From G963676095 sp963676095 (GTDB lineage Bacteria > Bacteroidota > Bacteroidia > Bacteroidales > Prolixibacteraceae), in NCBI GenBank assembly GCA_963676095.1, contig OY781040.1, positions 1,488,001 through 1,552,000 on the forward strand: a stretch of 64,000 nt of DNA, given 5' to 3'. Made by a program: the position numbers and the translations under genes. Positions within the stretch are counted from its first letter, which is position 1. Each line of letters begins with the position of its first letter. Shown here one piece after another: positions 34,639-43,615 of this stretch. The notes below the pieces were generated by a model that saw only the letters and a list, made by a program, of their open reading frames with translations, was not told the DNA's origin and searched no databases.

Positions 34639-35655
34639 ATGGCAAATTTTAAAAAAATGCTGATCATTCCATTTTTTATGATCATCTGTATTTCGACCAT
34701 AGCCCAGACAGGTGAATTTGATGGACTAAAAGTTCTTGGGATTAACCTGGAGAATTACCAATACCCTTATGAAGTACACTATATAACACTGAAAACGCAG
34801 AGACAAATCCTGAAAATGGCCTATATGGATGTCCGTCCGGACAGGCCTAACGGGAAAAGTATTATGCTGCTCCACGGGAAAAATTTCAACGGGGCTTACT
34901 GGGGAAAAACGGCCAAAAGGCTTGCAGACGAAGGCTTCAGAGTTGTAATTCCTGACCAGATTGGCTTTGGCAAATCTTCAAAGCCCGAGAATTATCAATA
35001 TACATTCCAGCAGTTGGCGGCGAATACTAAAGCTATCATCGACACGCTGGGAATCAGCAAAATCAGTGTCCTAGGACATTCAATGGGGGGAATGGTCGCA
35101 ACACGCTTTGTACTGATGTACCCGGAACTGGTTGATAAATTTATTCTGGAGGATCCAATCGGCCTCGAAGACTGGAAGCTTAAAGTGCCTTATAAATCCG
35201 TCGAATGGTGGTATAAAAATGAATTGAAAAAGAATTATGCTTCCATAAAAAAATATGAATCGGAAAGTTATTACGACAACAAGTGGAAACCGGAATATGA
35301 CGAATGGGTGAACCTCCTGGCAGGCTGGACACTCAATATCGACTACCCGCTTATAGCCTGGAATGCAGCTCTGACATACGACATGATTTTTACCCAACCT
35401 GTATACTATGAATTCCAGAATATAAAAGCCCCGACATTACTCATCATCGGACAGCGTGACCGCACTGCCCTGGGGAAAGACCTGGTCAGCGAAGAAGTAA
35501 GAAAAACCATGGGAAACTATCCGGAACTGGGAAGACTAACCCATCAAAAAATAAAAAACAGCCAGTTGGTAGAACTTGACAATGTCGGTCACCTGCCACA
35601 CATCGAAGCATTCGATCGTTTTATTGAACCGCTTCTGAAATTTCTGAAGGAATAA
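34639..35655 (+). CDS. Secreted alpha/beta hydrolase
   Basis: 338 residues from the ATG at 34639 (MANFKKMLIIPFFMI), chosen because AAAGAG precedes it and it begins a signal peptide ending near ISTIAQ; the frame upstream to 34603 adds a non-signal segment. Alpha/beta-hydrolase features: oxyanion region MLLHGKNFNGAYWG, FRVVIPDQIGFGKSSKP, nucleophile elbow VLGHSMGGMVATRF and the catalytic His in NVGHLPHIEAFD. Likely periplasmic. Substrate unknown; the fold covers esterases, epoxide hydrolases and haloperoxidase-like enzymes. It converges with rmuC. Confidence 0.88.
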   Translation: MANFKKMLIIPFFMIICISTIAQTGEFDGLKVLGINLENYQYPYEVHYITLKTQRQILKMAYMDVRPDRPNGKSIMLLHGKNFNGAYWGKTAKRLADEGFRVVIPDQIGFGKSSKPENYQYTFQQLAANTKAIIDTLGISKISVLGHSMGGMVATRFVLMYPELVDKFILEDPIGLEDWKLKVPYKSVEWWYKNELKKNYASIKKYESESYYDNKWKPEYDEWVNLLAGWTLNIDYPLIAWNAALTYDMIFTQPVYYEFQNIKAPTLLIIGQRDRTALGKDLVSEEVRKTMGNYPELGRLTHQKIKNSQLVELDNVGHLPHIEAFDRFIEPLLKFLKE

Positions 35656-35700
35656 AAACCTAAGAAGTAGGGATAAAGGGAGCCCGTTTTTCTTCTATTC

Positions 35701-37014
35701 CTAATCTTCAAGGTATTTATCCGGAAGCCTTTTCCCTGTTTTAGCCCCAAGTTCTCTCAATCTTTCTGCCGACCGGATGAGGTTTCCCCGCCCTTCTGAC
35801 AATTTACCAAAAGCCAGGTCATAACTTTTACGCGTCTGTTCCAGGGTCACACCTATTTTTTCCATATCAGCGATAAAACCGGAAAACTTATCATATAGAA
35901 GGCCTCCCTGCCGGGCAATTTCCATGGCATTTCTTGCCTGGTTTTCCTGCTGCCAGATTGAGGCAATTGTTCTCAGTGTGGCCAAAAGCGTGGAAGGACT
36001 GACAATGACGACTTTATTGTCCCAGGCATACGAAAACAGTTCCTGGTCGGCCTGCACAGCCACACTGAAGGATGACTCTATCGGAATGAACAGCAACACA
36101 AAATCCGGACAATTTAACCCGGGAATATTCTGATAATGTTTTGCTCCAAGCAGCTTCACATGGTTCCTGATACTTTGCAAATGATCTTTCATATGCTTTT
36201 GCCGGTCGTCCTCACCGGGTGCATTGACCATCCTGTCATACGCAACCAGAGAAACTTTCGAATCGACCACCATGTGCTTTTGTTCTGGAAGATAGATGAT
36301 GATGTCAGGCTGAAGCCGTATCCCGTCGTCAATCGAAGCACTGAACTGTTTTTTATATTCCCGCCCTTCTGTCAAGCCGGACCGTTCCAGGATACGCTCA
36401 AGGACTACCTCTCCCCAGTTTCCTTGTTTCTTGACGTCCCCCTTCAGCGCCCGTGTCAAATTTCCGGCTTCCTCTCCAATACGCTGATTTAAATCACTCA
36501 GTTTTTTAAGCTCGGCTTTCAGATCAATCTGGTCTTTTAACCCCTTCTCGTAAGTTTCATCCACTTTCCGTTCAAAAAGCTGTAATTTTTCCTTAAGCGG
36601 GTTCAATATTTCACCGATATTCCTCTGGTTGACCTGGGTAAATTCCAGAGAGTTTTGCTTCAGTATCCGGGAAGCTGTATTCTCGAACTCAATGGAGAAT
36701 TTTTTCTGTAACTCTTCCATTTCCTTGATTTGCATGGCAAGTTTTTCCTTCAATCCAACCGATTCCGCTTCAATCCTGGATATTTTCTGAAGTTGATATT
36801 CCCTTTCTGATTCGGACAGTTTTAATGAAGCCTCCAGCTTGAGAACAGTATCTGCCAAGCCCGCCACCCGTTCTTCCAGACGGGCAATATTCCCTTCGTA
36901 ATCGTTTCTTTCTGATAAAAGTTTGTTCTCCTGCCCTTTTAGCTTGAGCATAAAAGAAAAAAAAGCGATAGTAAAACCGACAAACAATCCGGCAAGTAAC
37001 AAGATGATCTCCAT
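35701..37014 (-). CDS. rmuC: DNA recombination protein RmuC
   Basis: 437 residues from the ATG at 37014 (MEIILLLAGLFVGFTIAF); a longer frame reaches into ung and is rejected, with the ATG at 37026 as a minor alternative. An N-terminal membrane anchor is followed by a long coiled coil (about residues 25-180) and the RmuC nuclease-like domain: GDVKKQGNWGEVVLERILE, QPDIIIYLPEQKHMVVDSKV, PDFVLLFIPIESSF and NKVVIVSPSTLLATLRTIA. RmuC limits recombination at inverted repeats and is thought to be a PD-(D/E)XK-type nuclease. It is the last gene of a minus-strand run lpxH, KAS III-like, ung, rmuC. Confidence 0.94.
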   Translation of the reverse strand: MEIILLLAGLFVGFTIAFFSFMLKLKGQENKLLSERNDYEGNIARLEERVAGLADTVLKLEASLKLSESEREYQLQKISRIEAESVGLKEKLAMQIKEMEELQKKFSIEFENTASRILKQNSLEFTQVNQRNIGEILNPLKEKLQLFERKVDETYEKGLKDQIDLKAELKKLSDLNQRIGEEAGNLTRALKGDVKKQGNWGEVVLERILERSGLTEGREYKKQFSASIDDGIRLQPDIIIYLPEQKHMVVDSKVSLVAYDRMVNAPGEDDRQKHMKDHLQSIRNHVKLLGAKHYQNIPGLNCPDFVLLFIPIESSFSVAVQADQELFSYAWDNKVVIVSPSTLLATLRTIASIWQQENQARNAMEIARQGGLLYDKFSGFIADMEKIGVTLEQTRKSYDLAFGKLSEGRGNLIRSAERLRELGAKTGKRLPDKYLED

Positions 37015-37066
37015 AGAATAAGACATGTCAGATATACACCGAATTAAAAAAACGCAAAAACAGGCC

Positions 37067-37729
37067 TTACCAGCTAACAGGACTAAACCCATTCCTAACA
37101 AGAAAATCATTTGTCCTGCTAAAATGGCGGTTTCCAAAAAAACCCCGGCTGGCAGACAAGGGAGACGGATGCACAGAGGTCAGTACCAAATGTTTGTTTT
37201 TATCAATAAACTCCCCTTTTCGAATAGCATAACTTCCCCAAAGAATAAAAACGACATGTTCCTTCAGATTGTTAATTTTATGAATAACAGCATCGGTAAA
37301 TTCCTCCCATCCTTTATTCTGGTGTGATCCGGCTTGTCCGGCCCTTACCGTAAGCGTTGCATTCAGCAACAGGACTCCTTGTTTCGCCCAATCCGTCAGG
37401 TTCCCTGAAGCAGGAACCTCTTTTCCAACATCATTTTTAAGTTCCAGAAAAATATTTCTGAGGCTCGGCGGAAACTCCACACCATCGTTCACGGAAAAAC
37501 AAAGGCCATGAGCCTGCCCCGGCCCGTGATATGGATCCTGTCCCAGGATAACCACTTTTAACCGGTCAAACGGACATTGATCAAAAGCGTTAAAAATAAG
37601 GGGTGCGGGAGGAAAAACTCTAAAGGAATGATATTCACTCCGGACAAAGGAAGTTAGCTTTACAAAGTATTCTTTTTCAAACTCATCAGCCAGTATTGCT
37701 TTCCAGCCGGGTTCTATTTTCACATCCAT
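37067..37729 (-). CDS. ung: Uracil-DNA glycosylase
   Basis: 220 residues, typical family-1 UDG. Motif A VVILGQDPYHGPGQAHGLCF contains Asp65 and the uracil-pocket Tyr67/His68; HVVFILWGSYA and the DNA-intercalating motif SVHPSPLSASRGF (about residue 188) follow. The enzyme removes uracil from DNA to start base excision repair. It lies between rmuC and a KAS III-like gene on the same strand with short gaps (52 and 23 bp), consistent with one transcript that also contains lpxH. Confidence 0.97.
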   Translation of the reverse strand: MDVKIEPGWKAILADEFEKEYFVKLTSFVRSEYHSFRVFPPAPLIFNAFDQCPFDRLKVVILGQDPYHGPGQAHGLCFSVNDGVEFPPSLRNIFLELKNDVGKEVPASGNLTDWAKQGVLLLNATLTVRAGQAGSHQNKGWEEFTDAVIHKINNLKEHVVFILWGSYAIRKGEFIDKNKHLVLTSVHPSPLSASRGFFGNRHFSRTNDFLVRNGFSPVSW

Positions 37730-37752
37730 ACTGTCTTTTTAAACAACACCGG

Positions 37753-38835
37753 CTACCACTTATAAACGATAGAATTAATGTTCATACCCGCCCCTACGGA
37801 ACAGAGGACGATATTGTCACCTTCCCTGATTTTCTGGTCATCCATCTTACCTTTTACGACCATGTCAAGCAGGGTCGGTACAGTTGCAGTCGATGAATTC
37901 CCGAGCTTATTGATGCTCATCGGCATGAGCCCTTTAGGAATTTCCTTTTCCCCGTAAAGTTTGAATACCCCTCTAAGAATGGCCTCATCCATCTTCTCAT
38001 TGGCCTGATGGATCAACACCTTCCGGATATCCTTTAACTCAAGCCCTGCTTTGTCGATACTGTCTTTAACAACCCCCGGAACATAGTTGAGCGCATAAAC
38101 ATACACTTTATGTCCGGCCATCTTAATCAACAGGTCATCTCCCTCGAAATCGGGATTGTAAGAACCGCCAAAAGCAAGCACGTTCACAAAAGGATTTGAA
38201 TCGGAACGACTGCTGTGAGAAATTATCCCAACGGGGACGTCGCTTTCCACTGCCTCCACAACTGTAGCCCCTGCCCCATCCGAAAAGATCATTGAATCCC
38301 GGTCGTGCGGATCAGAAATACGGGAAAGCGTATCGGAACCGATCACGACCCCCCGCTTAAAGGTTTCACTTCTGATGTAGGCATCAGCAATAATCATCCC
38401 CTGTGTCCATCCCGGACATCCGGAAATAACATCGTGGCAAATACAGTATGGATTCTTAATATTCAGGATTTTCTTTACCCGGTTGGCCAGGCCAGGGAGC
38501 GTATCGACCCGGGTATTCCCGGGATGGACATCTCCAAAATTATGCGCAAAAATAATAAAGTCGAGTGTTTCGATATTCACGTCTGCTGATTGACAGGCAT
38601 CTGTTACAGCCATTGCCGCAATATCCGAATTTACCTGGTCATCGGCAACCCACCTGCGTTCCTCAATATTTGTTATTTCATGAAATTTCCGGATAATTTC
38701 TTCATTGCTTTTTTCGAAAGGTTTTCCGGTTGCAGGGTCATAAAATACATAACTCAGAAAATGATCGTTCTTAATAACCTTTGGCGGGACACAACTTCCC
38801 GTCCCAATAATTTTTGTGTACACTTTTTTTATCAT
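37753..38835 (-). CDS. 3-oxoacyl-ACP synthase III (KAS III)-like protein
   Basis: 360 residues from the ATG at 38835 (MIKKVYTKIIGTGSCVPP); the TTG nine bases upstream is less likely. The thiolase-fold condensing triad is complete: Cys140 in HDVISGCPGWTQGM, His in VLIHQANEKMDEAI (about residue 275) and Asn in LGNSSTATVPTLLDM. FabH proteins have a DxxAACAGF-like active-site loop, so the SGCPGW form marks a distinct branch. Members start fatty-acid chains or make special acyl products. There are no acyl carrier or other fatty-acid genes nearby, so the substrate is unknown. It lies between lpxH and ung. Confidence 0.88.
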   Translation of the reverse strand: MIKKVYTKIIGTGSCVPPKVIKNDHFLSYVFYDPATGKPFEKSNEEIIRKFHEITNIEERRWVADDQVNSDIAAMAVTDACQSADVNIETLDFIIFAHNFGDVHPGNTRVDTLPGLANRVKKILNIKNPYCICHDVISGCPGWTQGMIIADAYIRSETFKRGVVIGSDTLSRISDPHDRDSMIFSDGAGATVVEAVESDVPVGIISHSSRSDSNPFVNVLAFGGSYNPDFEGDDLLIKMAGHKVYVYALNYVPGVVKDSIDKAGLELKDIRKVLIHQANEKMDEAILRGVFKLYGEKEIPKGLMPMSINKLGNSSTATVPTLLDMVVKGKMDDQKIREGDNIVLCSVGAGMNINSIVYKW

Positions 38836-38864
38836 ACCACTCAAAATTAAGACACTCGGCCCTT

Positions 38865-39614
38865 TTATCCTCTGTATTTCTTTAATTCAAATTTTTCGCC
38901 GTCAAAAACGCCATATGAATAATTTACTATCCAATCACCCAAAATAATAAAGTGAGACTTTTCCCCGAGAGGCAGATTTAAAAGCAAATGCCTGTGTCCG
39001 AAGACAAAATAATCGACACTTTCCTTTTCAAGAACAGATTTCGAAAAGACATAAAGGCCTTCGTTTTCCTCCTTGAACGCCTCCCCGTTTCCTTTGGCTA
39101 TCCTGCTTTTTTTAGACCAACCGTGAGCAATGGCAATACCCAGGTTTGGATGGATATGAGAGAAACCCCACTGAAAAAAGCGGTTTGTGAATATCTTCTT
39201 TAAAAAAAGGTACCCTTTGTCAAATGGGTCAAGTCCATCCCCATGCGCCAAAAAGAACTTTTTGCCGAATAGCTCAACTCTCACTTCCTGGTGGTGGACA
39301 TGAATTCCCAATTCCTTCGGCAGATAATCGAAGACCCAGATATCATGGTTTCCTGTAAAAAAATGAACGGGAACCCCCGAATCGGCAATCTCCGCTATTT
39401 TCCCCAATGTTCTGGTAAATCCCCTGGGCACCACCCTTTTATATTCGAACCAATAATCAAAAATATCACCCATCAGGAACAACATTGACGCATCATGCCT
39501 GATCTCCTCCAGCCACTTCACAAACAACTTCTCCCTCTCCGCATTATTCGATAATGCAGGCGCCCCCAAATGGACATCCGACACAAAATATATTTTACCT
39601 TCCTGATTTGCCAA
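38865..39614 (-). CDS. lpxH: UDP-2,3-diacylglucosamine diphosphatase, LpxH-like
   Basis: 249 residues with the five calcineurin-type phosphoesterase motifs: SDVHLGAP (Asp13, His15), LMGDIFDYWFEYK, FTGNHDIWVFDY, FLAHGDGLDPFDKG and FVFGHRHLLLNL. The insert IFTNRFFQWGFSHIHPNLGI is like the LpxH cap. LpxH removes UMP from UDP-2,3-diacylglucosamine to give lipid X in lipid A synthesis, at the inner membrane. It is the first gene of the run to rmuC, with a candidate -7 box 32 bp upstream. Confidence 0.93.
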   Translation of the reverse strand: MANQEGKIYFVSDVHLGAPALSNNAEREKLFVKWLEEIRHDASMLFLMGDIFDYWFEYKRVVPRGFTRTLGKIAEIADSGVPVHFFTGNHDIWVFDYLPKELGIHVHHQEVRVELFGKKFFLAHGDGLDPFDKGYLFLKKIFTNRFFQWGFSHIHPNLGIAIAHGWSKKSRIAKGNGEAFKEENEGLYVFSKSVLEKESVDYFVFGHRHLLLNLPLGEKSHFIILGDWIVNYSYGVFDGEKFELKKYRG

Positions 39615-39645
39615 AATATGATTTCTAGGTCCGTAAAAATCTGAA

Positions 39646-39653
39646 CAAAGTTA
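39646..39653 (-). promoter_or_regulatory. Candidate -7 box of lpxH and its downstream genes
   Basis: CAAAGTTA on the plus strand reads TAACTTTG on the minus strand. A CAA (TTG on the minus strand) lies 23 bp upstream of it, slightly too far for the usual spacing. Confidence 0.5.
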
Positions 39654-39754
39654 TTATTTTAAAAAAATTTACCGATCAACTTTTGTTGCAAACTCGTTTT
39701 TTCTGATCTTTCTTTATCTGATCAAAAGAATGATTTAAGCACGGTTCTCAACCT

Positions 39755-40900
39755 TTACAAAACCTTTCCAAGGATATCATTGAGGGCAGGCCCCTTCACG
39801 TTTTTCGCGATAATAGCACCTTCCTTGTCGAGCAGGTAGTTATACGGTAAATCCTGAACATTGTATGATTCGACAGCACTAGCGCTGCCATCCATATCAC
39901 CCACATTTATCCAGGTAAGGCCATCCTTGTCGATGGCATCCACCCATTCATAACGGTTTTTATCGACACTCACCTGATAAATATCGAATCCCTTTGAATG
40001 ATATTTTTTATAAAGTTCGACCAAAACCGGGTTCATGATACGGGATCCTTTGTCTGCTGCGGCCCAGAACTGCAAAAGCACATATTTTCCTCGTAACGAT
40101 GACAAAGCGATTTTCTTGCCCTGAGTATCCGGCAAAACAATATCCGGACTATTTTTACCTGCGGCTTGTATAAGCTGGCGGATCCTGACATTCCGCTCTT
40201 CCTGCATCAATTTTACTGTATTTGCATATAATGCTTTCACATGTTCCGATCTCGGGTAAAAAGAGTTGAGGGCCGAAGCGGCAACCTTGAGGGACTGTAA
40301 GTCCTGGATTACGTAAGTATCGTCGTCAAATTTCTGATACAATGCCAGCACGTTTGCCATGGAAAAGGGATGCGCTTCGACAAACTTTTTGGAATAAACG
40401 ATCTGTGCCTGTCTTACCTTTTCATATTCCTTGTCCCACAGCTGTTTTTTCATATCGTAGTTCAAATCGTTCCTGAACGAAACCTCCAGGGAACGTATGG
40501 AATCAAGCTCATGTTTTGTTTTGCTGAGATGAATATTCAGTTGCTGAACGAGGGAGGACCCCTCTGACCCCTTAACCAAATAGTCCCTTGAAAAATTTGC
40601 AGCATCGCCATAGACTTCCACATGTTCAGCGGAATCGACCAACAAAGTTACGAAGTTTTTTTCATTCAGCTTTAACAGAAAAAATGTAGGATAGGTTACC
40701 TTTCCTCTGAACTCAAACTCACCCTTTTTATTCAGCTTAACCGAATCGACACTGACAGTAGAAGTTACATTCAGTTCATCCAGATAAATGTACTTGCCAT
40801 CAGCATTACTGATGCGCCCTTTTATCGAGTACTGCGTACGATCCTTGCAGGCGGCGGCAAAAAGAGTAAGCCCCAAAAGAAGAAAAATATACTTTCTCAC
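39755..40900 (-). CDS. DUF4369/AhpC-TSA lipoprotein lacking the thioredoxin CxxC
   Basis: 381 residues. Lipoprotein signal MRKYIFLLLGLTLFAAAC with lipid Cys18. The N-terminal half is a DUF4369-like beta domain (SIKGRISNADGKYIYLDELN onward, about residues 24-120), then a helical linker, and a C-terminal thioredoxin/AhpC-TSA fold (about residues 245-381). In this fold the usual WASWCGPC segment reads LQFWAAADKGSRIMNP: both redox Cys are absent, while the cis-Pro region DLPYNYLLDKEG is kept. It is probably a periplasmic-facing lipoprotein using the fold for binding rather than disulfide chemistry. Function unknown. Confidence 0.88.
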   Translation of the reverse strand: MRKYIFLLLGLTLFAAACKDRTQYSIKGRISNADGKYIYLDELNVTSTVSVDSVKLNKKGEFEFRGKVTYPTFFLLKLNEKNFVTLLVDSAEHVEVYGDAANFSRDYLVKGSEGSSLVQQLNIHLSKTKHELDSIRSLEVSFRNDLNYDMKKQLWDKEYEKVRQAQIVYSKKFVEAHPFSMANVLALYQKFDDDTYVIQDLQSLKVAASALNSFYPRSEHVKALYANTVKLMQEERNVRIRQLIQAAGKNSPDIVLPDTQGKKIALSSLRGKYVLLQFWAAADKGSRIMNPVLVELYKKYHSKGFDIYQVSVDKNRYEWVDAIDKDGLTWINVGDMDGSASAVESYNVQDLPYNYLLDKEGAIIAKNVKGPALNDILGKVL

Positions 40901-41010
40901 GATTCTGAATTTTTATATTGTAAATCTGCCCGGTAAAAATAATAATTTACACATCAATCGGATATGTTCATTTAAATCTTTTGAAACATGATTTGGTTTT
41001 AATTGTTATT

Positions 41011-41043
41011 TTGCCGTCAAGAATGCAAAAAATCTTATTTTTG
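41011..41043 (+). promoter_or_regulatory. Candidate promoter of ribF
   Basis: TTG (41011-41013), a 22-bp spacer and TATTTTTG (41036-41043). The box is 27 bp before the ATG at 41071 and excludes the more upstream in-frame starts. Confidence 0.55.
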
Positions 41044-41070
41044 CCCGTCATCAAAGGGAAAAATTTACAG

Positions 41071-42006
41071 ATGAAGATATATTACGACATCAACGATTTT
41101 CGGGTAAAAAGTGCGGTTATTACCATTGGATCTTTTGATGGCGTTCACCTCGGACATTTGAAAATCATCAACCGTCTAAACGAAATAGCCAGACAAAGGC
41201 AGGGAGAATCTGTCGTATTTACCTTCTATCCCCATCCCAGACAAATTTTGTCACCAGAGGAAGGAAACCTCCGTCTCCTGACAACTATTGACGAAAAGAA
41301 AAGACTTTTCGAAAAAGCAGGCATTGAACATTTAATTATTTTCCCTTTTACAAAAGAATTTTCCGAACTCGGTTATGAGGACTTTGTAAAGGACATACTG
41401 GTAAAAAAGCTGGCCGTCAAAATACTGGTTGTCGGTTACGACCATAAATTCGGGAGGAACCGTGAAGGCGGTTTCGAAATGCTGGAAAGCCTGTCCCACG
41501 TTTATAATTTTTCTGTAGAAAAACTTGATGCTCTTTTGGTAGACAACGTGAATATCAGTTCTACCAAAATCAGACAGGCACTACAGGACGGACAAATAGA
41601 AAAAGCAAAACGGTACCTGGGATATTCTTTCTGTCTGCATGGCACAGTGATAGAAGGCCAGAAACTGGGACGCAGGATACAGTTTCCTACTGCCAATATC
41701 GAATCGTCCGATCCGAATAAAATTATCCCTGGTTTTGGCGTTTACGCCGTACGGGTAAGGTTCAACGGGAATTATTTGCCTGGAATGTTAAACATTGGTA
41801 CACGCCCAACGGTTAATAACAATGCTGACCATAGAAGCATCGAGGTACATATTATCGGATTCGAGGGAGATTTGTACAGGAAACAGATCGAGATTGAATT
41901 TATTTCCAAGATCAGGGAAGAACAAAGATTCAAATCACTCGGAGAACTGAAACTGCAGCTTGAAAAGGACAAGCAAACAGTAATGGCTATGCTGGAGAAT
42001 CTCTGA
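41071..42006 (+). CDS. ribF: Bifunctional riboflavin kinase / FAD synthetase
   Basis: 311 residues from the ATG at 41071 (MKIYYDINDFRVKSAVITIG). The N-terminal nucleotidyltransferase domain has GSFDGVHLGHLKII (HxGH motif, residues 20-33), and ISSTKIRQALQDGQIEKAKR marks the ISSxxIR motif. The C-terminal flavokinase domain has GRRIQFPTANIE, GVYAVRVRF and GTRPTVNN. The enzyme phosphorylates riboflavin to FMN and adenylates it to FAD in the cytosol. It has its own promoter box, and ahcY with a separate promoter follows. Confidence 0.96.
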   Translation: MKIYYDINDFRVKSAVITIGSFDGVHLGHLKIINRLNEIARQRQGESVVFTFYPHPRQILSPEEGNLRLLTTIDEKKRLFEKAGIEHLIIFPFTKEFSELGYEDFVKDILVKKLAVKILVVGYDHKFGRNREGGFEMLESLSHVYNFSVEKLDALLVDNVNISSTKIRQALQDGQIEKAKRYLGYSFCLHGTVIEGQKLGRRIQFPTANIESSDPNKIIPGFGVYAVRVRFNGNYLPGMLNIGTRPTVNNNADHRSIEVHIIGFEGDLYRKQIEIEFISKIREEQRFKSLGELKLQLEKDKQTVMAMLENL

Positions 42007-42109
42007 ACCTGTCCCCCTGAACAGGGAAAAACGAGCATCGGGGAAAAACTTTTAATCAAAAATTCCGGGATACAAAACACATAGTACTGAACTTTTCATC
42101 TGAAACAAT

Positions 42110-42117
42110 TAACTTTG
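42110..42117 (+). promoter_or_regulatory. Candidate -7 box of ahcY
   Basis: TAACTTTG, 22 bp before the ahcY ATG; the -33 side has only TTTTC. Confidence 0.5.
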
Positions 42118-42139
42118 CTCAATTGAAAAAAAGAAAATA

Positions 42140-43555
42140 ATGATTACAACAGAAACGAAAGCTGATTTTAAAGTTGCCGATATAGCTCTCGCCGACTTTG
42201 GAAGAAAAGAAATTGAAATTGCAGAAAAAGAAATGCCCGGGTTAATGTCTATCCGGAAAAAATACTCGAACGAGAAGCCTCTGAAAGGGGCCCGGATAAC
42301 CGGATCACTGCATATGACTGTCCAGACGGCTGTACTTATCGAAACGCTCTCTGAACTAGGGGCAATAGTCCGCTGGGCCAGCTGTAATATTTTCAGCACT
42401 CAGGATCACGCTGCTGCAGCAATTGCAGCATCCGGCATACCCGTTTTTGCATGGAAGGGGGAAACTCTTGCAGAATACTGGTGGTGCACGGAGAGGGCCC
42501 TCGACTTTGGTAACGGATTAGGACCGAACCTCATTGTCGACGACGGTGGCGATGCGACGTTGATGGTACATCTTGGCGTGGCAGCGGAAAAAAATCCCTC
42601 AATTCTGGACACACCCTCTGATGGAATTGATGAAGAAGAACTGAAGAAAATATTAAAAAAAATCCACAAAGAAACCCCGTTTCGATGGACCGGAACAGCA
42701 AAGGAAATTAAAGGGGTCAGCGAAGAAACAACGACGGGCGTGCACCGCCTGTATCAAATGAAAGAAGAAGGGAAACTTCTCTTCCCGGCCATTAATGTAA
42801 ACGATTCGGTTACAAAATCGAAATTCGATAATCTTTACGGATGCCGGGAATCTTTGGCCGATGGAATAAAACGTGCGACAGATGTAATGATCGCAGGAAA
42901 AGTTGTGGTTGTTGCAGGTTACGGAGATGTAGGTAAAGGTTGCGCCCGCTCAATGCGGGGATACGGAGCCAGGGTGATCATCACGGAGATCGATCCCATC
43001 TGCGCATTGCAGGCTGCCATGGAAGGCTTCGAAGTAAAAACCATGGAAGACACACTTCCTGAAGGAAATATCTTTGTGACGACTACCGGGAACAGGGATA
43101 TTATCACGGCAGAACACATGGCTGGAATGAAGGACCAGTCTATTGTTTGCAATATCGGTCATTTCGACAACGAAATACAGGTTGCCCGATTGGAAAAATG
43201 GCCGGGCATCAAAAAGACCAACATAAAAAAACAGGTTGATAAATATACTTATGAAGACGGGCACTCCATCTTCCTGCTGGCAGAAGGCAGGCTCGTAAAC
43301 CTGGGATGTGCTACAGGACACCCTTCATTTGTGATGAGTAACTCATTCACCAATCAAACCCTGGCGCAGATCGATCTTTGGAAAAACGATTATGCGATCG
43401 ATGTTTACAGATTACCCAAATACCTTGATGAAGAAGTAGCCCGCCTGCACCTCGAACAGCTCGGAGTAAAACTGACCAGGCTGACAAAAGAACAGTCAGC
43501 TTACATCGGCGTTCCGGCAGACGGACCTTATAAACCAGAACATTATCGTTATTAA
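42140..43555 (+). CDS. ahcY: Adenosylhomocysteinase
   Basis: 471 residues. SAHH signatures: ITGSLHMTVQTAVLIETL, ASCNIFSTQDHAAAAIA, YWWCTERAL, NVNDSVTKSKFDNLYGCRES, the NAD motif VVAGYGDVGKGCARSMRGYG and the C-terminal KPEHYRY, where the Lys/Tyr tail contributes to NAD binding. The enzyme hydrolyses S-adenosylhomocysteine to adenosine and homocysteine, relieving product inhibition of methyltransferases. The length and the insert after residue 150 (LDTPSDGIDEEELKKILKKI) are typical of the longer bacterial form. A textbook terminator follows. Confidence 0.98.
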   Translation: MITTETKADFKVADIALADFGRKEIEIAEKEMPGLMSIRKKYSNEKPLKGARITGSLHMTVQTAVLIETLSELGAIVRWASCNIFSTQDHAAAAIAASGIPVFAWKGETLAEYWWCTERALDFGNGLGPNLIVDDGGDATLMVHLGVAAEKNPSILDTPSDGIDEEELKKILKKIHKETPFRWTGTAKEIKGVSEETTTGVHRLYQMKEEGKLLFPAINVNDSVTKSKFDNLYGCRESLADGIKRATDVMIAGKVVVVAGYGDVGKGCARSMRGYGARVIITEIDPICALQAAMEGFEVKTMEDTLPEGNIFVTTTGNRDIITAEHMAGMKDQSIVCNIGHFDNEIQVARLEKWPGIKKTNIKKQVDKYTYEDGHSIFLLAEGRLVNLGCATGHPSFVMSNSFTNQTLAQIDLWKNDYAIDVYRLPKYLDEEVARLHLEQLGVKLTRLTKEQSAYIGVPADGPYKPEHYRY

Positions 43556-43572
43556 CGGATAAAGGCCTTACG

Positions 43573-43601
43573 AAAAAAGCAGCCACTAAGCTGCTTTTTT
43601 T
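43573..43601 (+). terminator. Terminator of ahcY
   Basis: AAAAAAGCAGC (43573-43583) pairs perfectly with GCTGCTTTTTT (43590-43600) around CACTAA and runs into further T. Confidence 0.9.
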
Positions 43602-43615
43602 ATTATCTTGTGCTC

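Noticed and set aside
37015..37137. Extension of rmuC upstream to 37137
   Set aside because: It would overlap the end of ung by about 70 bp in another frame, and the extra residues are not RmuC-like.
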